Shown piece after piece: positions 8,526-14,980 of a stretch of 14,980 nucleotides of DNA (the stretch's first letter is position 1; each line of letters begins with the position of its first letter). This DNA comes from Phoronis ovalis (taxonomy: Eukaryota > Phoronida > Phoronidae): positions 1 to 14,980 of the forward strand of contig JAOXYB010029634.1 of assembly GCA_028565635.1 (NCBI GenBank), written 5' to 3'. A program made the position numbers and the translations under genes. The notes beneath the pieces were generated by a model. That model saw nothing but the letters and a program-made list of their open reading frames with translations, searched no databases and was not told the origin of the DNA.

Positions 8526-8529
8526 CACC

Positions 8530-8655
8530 TAACCATGTTTACCCCTACCTAAGGCTGAAGTATAAAAAAGTGCATTCTAATAATTATAGCTAGGAAATGA
8601 ATTATAATAGCTGTTCAACGGAAGACCGAGCAATCCCATTTGTGCAGATGGTTAT
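8530..8655 (+). repeat. Dispersed repeat, copy 2
   Basis: This is the counterpart of 3198-3330 in the same orientation, sharing ordered landmarks (ACCATGTTTACC, GCTGAAG, GTGCATTCTAA, ATTATAATAGCTGTTCAAC, ATTTGTGCA). The 65-bp unit that precedes copy 1 is not obvious here. The element is unclassified. Confidence 0.55.
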
Positions 8656-8689
8656 TACAACCCAGCTAGTATAGTACGTGGTAGTTAAC

Positions 8690-10640
8690 GTGAAACATTT
8701 TAACTCCAAATTAAATTTAATGAGTTTAACATATATGCACTTTTATTTCCATATAGTTATTAACTAAACCGAAAACTACATAGTAGAGGTATATTGTGGC
8801 ATAAGAATTACCACGAAGGGAGTAGCTATATGCGCGAATGTGTCTTGGCTAGAACTGGTGTACATCCCTATATACCTACACTTTTAAACACGTATGTGGC
8901 ACTAGGAAACAGCTGATGGATGTCCCAGTAGTATTAATATTAGAATCATCTACCCTTTGGACGTCACAAGAACGTAACTGGTCAAGTAATTGTTTACAGT
9001 TAAAACTTATAAAGATAATATTATATATAATATCTTAAAAATAAAGATAAATTATTACAATAAAACATGTAACAATGTAAGCACACATGAATCAGGTTTC
9101 AAAGAGGTAAGCCAATGTTTCCATTACTTTCTTGTACTCCTCGTCTGCATGGAACAAGTTGTACAAAATATTTTTGTATTGTTATGTACAATGTTAGTGG
9201 AGGCTTCAGTTTTGGATATCATGTACGGTGATCATTCCTTATAGGGGAATATGTCCTGACATATCTTAAACTAGTTTATTATTTTATTCTTAGCAGATTT
9301 AATATTTTTTAAACGGAGTTACACCTTATCATAATGAATATATTCAAGAAGGAGAATAGGTTTAATTTTTATTAAAACTGCACTTATACTTTTTTTACAA
9401 ACTAAACTTTTGTAAGTAAAGTAGGACATTTTGGACATTGTAAAATTGATTTGCTAATTAAATTAAGGTAATTAGAGGTTTTTCTATGAAAATGTATTCC
9501 CTTTAATTAGTAGTAATGTGCCCTTGAAGATATCAACATTTAATTTAGTAACATATATATTGGTGATGATTTATGCAAGAAAATCTAACTTTTTTTTTAC
9601 AAAATGTCAATTAAAGTATCCAAAAAAATGAATAAAACTTGTTGATTTATGTCCTTGAGATATCATCCTAGATGAATAATTAGGTTTTGAACTAAGAATA
9701 ATTATTATTTCATACTATTAGGCCATGAACCAAATACCTGCTCTTTACTTTTTTTTAATTCAACCCAAAATTGAGAATTTATACAAATTAATGTTTTTTG
9801 GAGGAAGGTGCATATTTTTGAAGCTGTGCGTGACTTAATAATAGCACTTATCTTTTTGAATTAGATGTTACAAAACCATTATTATTATTAGGACTTCAGT
9901 ATTTGTATTTCTTTTAAATTATGGCAGTTTCTCCTTGTGATTGGTCAATTTTCGTACTTCATAATTTTATCAGTGTTCTTTCAAAGGTGGTGCAGTGAGT
10001 ATTATACTTAGCTAATTATAGTAAGCCTATTTGATTTTAAATAAAAATATCAAAGAGTCTAATATTTATGATTACTGAAAACTGTGAGTATTCCAAAAAC
10101 GGGCTACTATTGCATCTCAGCAAGACCTCAGGTTTAGGAAGTTAGGTCAAAAGATGGTATATGGAAAAACTTATTATTGTCGCGAATTATTGTCTGCATT
10201 TTATAGTACTTGTACAAGATTAACAGTTTCAAGCAAGTTTTAGGACCACTTCAAGTTATACTCATTGCATCTAATTATAACAAATATTCTAACTCTGTAT
10301 GGATATTTAACAATATAGCAACAGAGGTTTTTGAAGACTAAAATTTGAGTTCTAGACAGTACATGACTCAGCTAATTCTAAAAGAGTTAATCTTATTTCA
10401 AAGACTGATAAAAAACATATCATACTTACTTTAATTAAATGCTAAAACTTGTATAAAAACTCTCTGGACAAATTGTATCAATGTTCTGTACGTTTACATA
10501 CATTGTCACATATTATTTAAATACTTTAATAAGCTAAAACAATTAATATTCTAGATATTTCATGCATCTAATAATTAATTATTTTACAACAATCCTTATG
10601 AAATTCTAGTTGAAATGCTTTAACTATATAAAATGGCACA
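8690..10640. other. Long AT-rich stretch without a supported gene
   Basis: Very AT-rich, with T runs (about 9388, 9591 and 9748), an (ATT) microsatellite at 9878-9890 and the tandem GGACATTTTGGACATT near 9424. An 84-codon plus frame at 8990-9244 begins at TTG. Its second half contains Leu/Val-rich sequence but no recognisable domain. A donor-like AGAG/GTAAGC falls inside it near 9105. I do not call it a gene. Confidence 0.35.
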
Positions 10641-10645
10641 CATGG

Positions 10646-10711
10646 CTATGTCACACCTGGGACTAATATAACTAAGTTATCTTAGTTATATTAGTCCCAG
10701 GTCACACATAG
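10646..10711. repeat. Perfect hairpin flanked by 7-bp direct repeats
   Basis: CTGGGACTAATATAACTAAG (10657-10676), a TTAT loop (10677-10680) and an exact reverse complement (10681-10700) form a 20-bp stem. It is flanked by GTCACAC at 10650-10656 and again at 10701-10707. Because that repeat starts with GT and ends with AC, the perfect pairing extends two more bases to 10655-10702. Outer bases CTATGT/ACATAG (10646-10651 and 10706-10711) also pair, with three mismatches between. The direct repeats look like a target-site duplication around a tiny palindromic insertion. A templated repair event is the alternative. Confidence 0.75.
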
Positions 10712-12731
10712 TACTGTTATTAACTTTTTTCATAAACTTCATTGTTTACCAACAATGCATAAAATTTTAAAATAACAAAGCTACATTAAACCCTAGGACT
10801 GAAAAATTAAGAAAATCGGTTTAAATTAAAAAATTTCCTATGAGGAAATCATAGTTATTCAGCATCACATACAGTTTGCAGTAGGGTTGAAAGAATTATT
10901 TTAAACCTCCGATGTTTGTAGTTATAATTTTACACACATAATTTTACATAATGAAATGGTCTTATTGTAAAAAGTTGTTTGTGCGACTCTATTTGTTTTG
11001 TTTAGTTTAATAGGTTAAAACTATCATCTAGTTTCAAATTATGTTAACTACTGATATTTCCTATTAAAACAATATGTTGCAAATTATTTAAAGGAAAAAA
11101 AAACTATATACACGACGCTTTACTGTGTTTACAGTTAAGGCTATACGCTGCAGTCTCCTTACAGTTTAAAACAAAACCTTGGGAATGCATTCGTGAATGT
11201 CGGGGTTTCAGAAAACAGTTTTGAGTGAAAAAAAAATGTAAATTAATAGAGTTCTCTCAAATATTTATTGAAAACTGCTACAAGACTAAGCCTTAGCCTT
11301 AACATATCGTAGCTGTTAAATTAAAAACATGCAACTCTGTAAATACTGTGAAATAGGTCTAATTAGAAATTGGTATGGTAACCTTAGTAGTTACATTTCT
11401 AAATAAAGTAAAGTATATATAGTTACTTTAAATTTATTTTTCCATAGTGTTTAAAATCGCAACGGGCGATTTCTATGAAAAAACATGGTTAAGACAACTT
11501 TAACAGGGCTGAACTGCCGTTGATGACATGATCGAGTAAAATTAAATACTATACATTGTTAAGACTCATGTGGCGAATAATTGTTTGTTTATGGTTTGCT
11601 TATTTTTTCTCATTTGTTCACATGTTTGAAAGATTTATATGTTTGACTGATCAGGAGCGTTGATATCAAAGACCGAACATATTAACGGCCGATTGTATTG
11701 TGTTTTTTGAAAGAGTAAGTTAGATTAATCATATATTTGAAAAACCAAATGTAAAATTTAATTTGAACTGTTTTGGTTAACTGCATGAACAAATCAAAAT
11801 AGTGATCACTCTGTTGTTACGGTCGGACACGTGAAATATAAGGGGTTTTCTGTACATAATCGTGACTAATTCGTAAATGGGGAAAGTTGCAAAAAAAATG
11901 TACACACTTCCAAATCCATGGGAAATATGATTAAAATCCATTCTGTTTTTTTTTTCGTTTTGTTTGAGACATTTAATTGTGATGGATACATACGCCACTT
12001 TTCAAAGGGGGTACCAGGTACATGGAATCCATGTTATACATGTAGCTCTGTATTTGCTTATCAATCTTCACGCTTTTATCCCCGGTTATAACCACTTAAC
12101 AATATATTAAGCTAAAGTAGTACCGCGATATTTTTCTTTAGGTTTGTATGTCCAGAAATGCGCAAGTGTTCAGGAACAGTGGCTGAGTATACGTAAACGA
12201 AGGAAATATACGTAAACGAGGAATGGCGGTTCATGTACATACGATTAATAAGCAGGCCTGCATTTGCACACGGTCTAACAAACACCAAGTGAATCACCAT
12301 GGTTGCAGCAAATAATTATACAACGAGTCAACATTACGTGCATTGTAAACTCTGATTTATGTTAGATATGTGTGTAAAGCATAATAAAATAACTGTATAC
12401 CTAACGATATATGCTATACAAATTAGGTATTCATGCATTGAACTAATGCGCATGAAATAACGTGTACAATCGCAATTATAATTCAACCAGACCAATATAA
12501 CGATCTGTTCGTTTATGATAACAATACATTACTATTATATTATTCAATGATCTAACTATAGCATAATTATTGTTTTTGTGTCTCATTATATTGATTGTTA
12601 GCCTACAGATTCAGAAACTAACTCGAATGTTTTCGCTGCATTCCCTAAAATATTACTCATTAAATAACATACAATTTCATTCCACTTCATTCTTTAAGTT
12701 ACTCGTCATCACACTGTCAACTAATACTTAC
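10712..12731. other. Long stretch without a supported gene
   Basis: AT-rich with A and T runs (11097, 11230, 11950). The minus frame at 11998-11777 and the minus frame at 12300-12112 have no recognisable domain. A polypyrimidine/acceptor-like TTTTTCTTTAG lies near 12131-12141 on the plus strand, without a clear exon behind it. A 13-bp repeat at 12188 and 12207 is listed separately. Confidence 0.35.
12188..12219. repeat. Short direct repeat TATACGTAAACGA, two copies
   Basis: Copies lie at 12188-12200 and 12207-12219, a period of 19 bases, with similar AGGA/GGAA sequence after each. It contains CG dinucleotides that are otherwise sparse nearby. Confidence 0.75.
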
Positions 12732-12867
12732 AAGATAGCGTCTCATTCCGCAGAAAACGTCGTTAATGTTGGGTAGATCGTCAGTGACGTTGCAGATGTT
12801 TCCGCTCTGGTAGTTAGTGGCGCGAAAATAATCAAAGATCTTTAGTAATGCAACGACAATTAGACCC
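12732..12867 (-). CDS. Candidate internal coding exon
   Basis: The minus frame is open across the interval and ends at a donor TATCTT/GTAAGT (GT at 12731-12730). Two acceptors are possible. GGTTTTTAG gives an exon start at 12867, and CACTAACTACCAG gives a start at 12806. With the shorter choice the exon is exactly 25 codons: SGNICNVTDDLPNINDVF then CGMRRYL. With the longer choice it also gains a hydrophobic LIVVALLKIFDYF. The shorter part is clearly richer in G+C than its surroundings and in phase 0, which fits the donor phase of the candidate exon at 13428-13529. No family was recognised. The open frame is only about 60 codons, so the call is tentative. Confidence 0.25.
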
Positions 12868-13427
12868 CTAAAAACCAATGACTGTATACATGTTCCGCCT
12901 CATATGGCCGTTTTTAGTAAGATGTTTCTTTTTATTTTTATTTAACACGGGGTGTGCTTTATGCAAATTTATGCTAATCCTTGCTATATTTAATTTCCTC
13001 AATACAGGGAGACAGATCACCGGGAACAGTATGAAGTTCACAAGAAGACATACACAATTTCTCTGCATTCATTCACAGTTAAAACTATACTATCCTTAAC
13101 CTTACAGTGTTTCGTCATCTTAATTCATAGACAACGTAAACACCGATAGCTAGCTAAGAATATGTGCTTAAAGTGCATTGAGACTCACACCCAAATGTCA
13201 ATCTTAATTTAAAATGTCAATGAGTGTTAATCTACCTTTTGATTTAACTTTCTAAAATGTAATAACGCGCGCCAATTTTGCCTAATAATGTTATCCATCA
13301 TCGTAATATTTCTTGTAAAACAATATTTAAATAATTGAAATTAAAATATACTATTTTTTTGCTGATACAATGGACTGATTCCATGTAAAACATATGTATC
13401 GTAAATCAAAAATAGTAAATTGTATAC

Positions 13428-13529
13428 CTTGATAACAAACGAGTTATGAGAGTCTCTGAATAATAAATACGCCTCCAGCTCCTTTTGGCGATTTCGTGCA
13501 CTTCTCGTCATCTTTGATGACAGTGACAT
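13428..13529 (-). CDS. Candidate first coding exon
   Basis: It starts with Met at 13529-13527; a second in-frame Met at codon 7 has the better start context (A at -3). It reads MSLSSKMTRSARNRQKELEA and then YLLFRDSHNSFVIK, a basic, polar start of 34 codons, ending at AAG/GTATAC (GT at 13427-13426). Upstream, a pyrimidine-rich tract ends in TTCCCAG near 13554, so this could be a second exon carrying the start codon. The donor is phase 0 and fits the phase-0 acceptor of the candidate exon at 12806-12732, giving a two-exon model on the minus strand. No domain is recognisable. If real, later exons lie at lower coordinates. Confidence 0.25.
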
Positions 13530-13554
13530 ATGTCAAGATTATTTAACTCCTACC

Positions 13555-14842
13555 TGGGAATAGTCCAGAAAGTCAAATCAAAACCTCTGATAACTATTTG
13601 TCAAGTTACAAGATATTCCTCTCGTCTGAAAAAGCCTGAAACTGTCTTGAAATACTGCTGTGACTGGTTGTAATTAATTATTAACCCTTATTAATATGAT
13701 AGTGCACTTATTCCACGAACCCCTATGTGGTGTGAAATTCGTACGCAATTTCCATTGGTTTTTATTTCTATCAAATAACGATACATTGCAATCATGTCAA
13801 TTATGTCAATATCCGGTAAGGAATCATAAACATTTCTGTGTACTAACTTCATGTGTGCTTGTCTGATTGTCGGTTTATCTTGTTTGCTTTAAATCAAGAG
13901 TGACTCTAGCCATGCGCTTCCAGTATGAGGTGGAACGAAGACATTAAATTTACAATTTTACGAATCCCGAGAAATAAACTGTTAAATTCACTTTATCATA
14001 TAATTTGACATTTGTGAGTGGTCGAATCGTATATCTACAGACGTAACCAATGAATTTCAAGGTTCACAAGTAATAAATATCACCTTTCAATCTTTCACAC
14101 ATCACACCCAATAACAGAAACGGTGTGCAATTGATAAGGACACAATTGATTTTCCCATCCACTTCTATAGTAATTTCATGAACTAACTAAAATCATTATA
14201 AAAATTTCCCAAACATTGCGCGAAGAAAAGTATCTGTTAAGAGCTGAAGATTATTATGTATACTACTCCCACTTAATTTTTTCGTGCAGGCATGACCACC
14301 AAAATATTTTATTATTCCACTATGTAGACCATCCCCGGAAAAATGCAACTTCACAACTGACAAAATTCATAGCTTTGCCCTAGCTCAAATAATCCTATCA
14401 GATTTTGGTTTATTTTACTTTAAAAAGCTAATATTAGTTTTAATCCCTTGTACAGCGATTCCCCTTTCAAACAAAAAAAACAGCACTAAGAAGGAAAAAA
14501 GAAAATTCATAAATTTAAGGTTTTGGAACTACTTCCAGCGGTCAGCCTTTGCGCCACTACTGCGGTTACATCAGTTGTGACCTTATGTCATATGTATATT
14601 GTGTATCACAAGAACGTTACTTAAAGTAGAGCGGCAATACGAAGTATGTGATTTAAGATAAAATGCATGGGGGAAAAAACTAACTATGAGTGAAAAAATA
14701 GATAAGAAATTCTTAGTGACATACAAAAAATAGAAAAGGTAGAGAATAAGCTCTCCAAGTTATAATTTGTAACTACTCACAGAAAAGAACAAGAAAACTA
14801 AAATCCTTAATGGCAGTCTTAATGTTTTGTTTTCGACATAAC
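13555..14842. other. Stretch without a supported gene
   Basis: No frame of note except a plus frame around 14475-14613 that carries one TM-like stretch (VLELLPAVSLCATTAVTSVV) between two stops and lacks splice signals that I trust. A small tandem, ATGTCAATT/ATGTCAATA, lies near 13794-13811. The rest is AT-rich. Confidence 0.3.
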
Positions 14843-14980
14843 ATAAACCGTATTTTCTTTAATAATCGCCCCCTGTTTTAATAATCGCCCCCTCTAATAA
14901 TCGCCCCTTCTAGTGACTAAAATAAATCAATAATCGCCCCCTCTCTAATAATCGCCCCGGGGTGGCAATTTGAGTTGAAG
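14843..14980. mobile_element. Probable end of a DNA transposon with subterminal repeats
   Basis: Five copies of AATAATCGCCCC occur in one orientation at 14861, 14880, 14896, 14929 and 14947 (each 12 bases), joined by short CT-rich spacers. The last runs into a CCCCGGGG palindrome. ACCGTATTTTCTTT just before the first copy marks a sharp change from ordinary AT-rich DNA. Repeats of this style, an ACCGTATTT-like end followed by tandem AATAA-CGCCCC units, resemble the ends of some Tc1/mariner-pogo type elements in marine invertebrates. That likeness is from memory and not checked. The rest of the element, including any transposase, would lie to the right of the window. Confidence 0.5.
14861..14958 (+). 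repeat. Tandem AATAATCGCCCC repeats, five copies
   Basis: The copies start at 14861, 14880, 14896, 14929 and 14947, with spacings of 19, 16, 33 and 18. The double-length gap suggests one lost or degenerate unit near 14912-14928. The 12-base core is identical in all five, which implies recent spread or selection on a protein-binding site. Confidence 0.9.

Noticed and set aside
8990-9244. 84-codon plus frame with a Leu/Val-rich second half
   Set aside because: It needs a TTG start, its first half is Asn/Lys/Ile-rich like random AT sequence, and no domain is recognisable.
12878-13099. 73-codon plus frame rich in Phe/Leu
   Set aside because: Composition fits antisense of AT-rich DNA; part overlaps the candidate minus exon region.
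13009-13149. Plus-strand 46-codon frame after a good acceptor (TTTCCTCAATACAG), starting ETDHREQYEVHKK
   Set aside because: The acceptor is good and the text is protein-like, but there is no donor or partner exon, and it lies opposite the intron of the better minus-strand model. Too short to call.
14475-14613. Plus frame with one TM-like segment, faintly like small mitochondrial NDUFA4/B12D-type proteins
   Set aside because: Only about 46 codons between stops, no diagnostic residues and no splice signals.

Overview
The window reads as AT-rich nuclear DNA from a multicellular eukaryote, most likely an invertebrate animal. There are no compact operon-like genes, no long intact reading frame, many homopolymer runs and several kinds of degenerate repeat. 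An ankyrin-repeat-like relic, a tRNA-derived SINE-like piece and short tandem 'TAATCGCCCC' repeats would fit a mollusc or another lophotrochozoan, but that placement is inference and I cannot name the species.

The strongest protein-coding signal is at the left edge on the minus strand (about 1603 down to base 1). Four successive open stretches, shifted in frame or interrupted by stops, read as one damaged gene. The first large one (1495-899) resembles ankyrin repeats and then a short leucine-rich-repeat-like stretch. The next (870-517) is unrecognised. The last (550-1) stays open for 183 codons and leaves the window. This is a pseudogene, a gene with assembly indels, or a gene whose exon structure I cannot resolve.

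From about 2000 to 5450 the window is a patchwork. It holds a small membrane-protein-like relic (2277-2028, minus), a 65-bp direct repeat (3001 and 3162) whose second copy continues into a repeat shared with 8530-8655, a degenerate ~26-bp array rich in GATTA/TAATC (about 3600-4080), a possible coding exon at 4263-4469, a minus-strand tRNA-like SINE head (4980-4906), and a nearly exact 215-bp tandem duplication that opens with CCCTAA-like telomeric sequence (5004-5433).

From 5450 to 12700 I see mostly intergenic or intronic AT-rich sequence. The exceptions are a perfect 20-bp palindrome (6638-6657), an isolated GC-rich patch (7582-7615), the second dispersed-repeat copy (8530-8655) and a perfect 20+4+20 hairpin flanked by 7-bp direct repeats (10650-10707). 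Two short minus-strand exon candidates lie at 13529-13428 and 12806-12732, with compatible splice phases. The right edge (about 14843-14980) holds five copies of AATAATCGCCCC and looks like the end of a DNA transposon that continues outside the window.

I found no rRNA gene, CRISPR array, intact tRNA or prokaryote-type feature. No evidence here amounts to a new molecular system. The damaged left-edge gene and the flanked hairpin are the most worthwhile leads.
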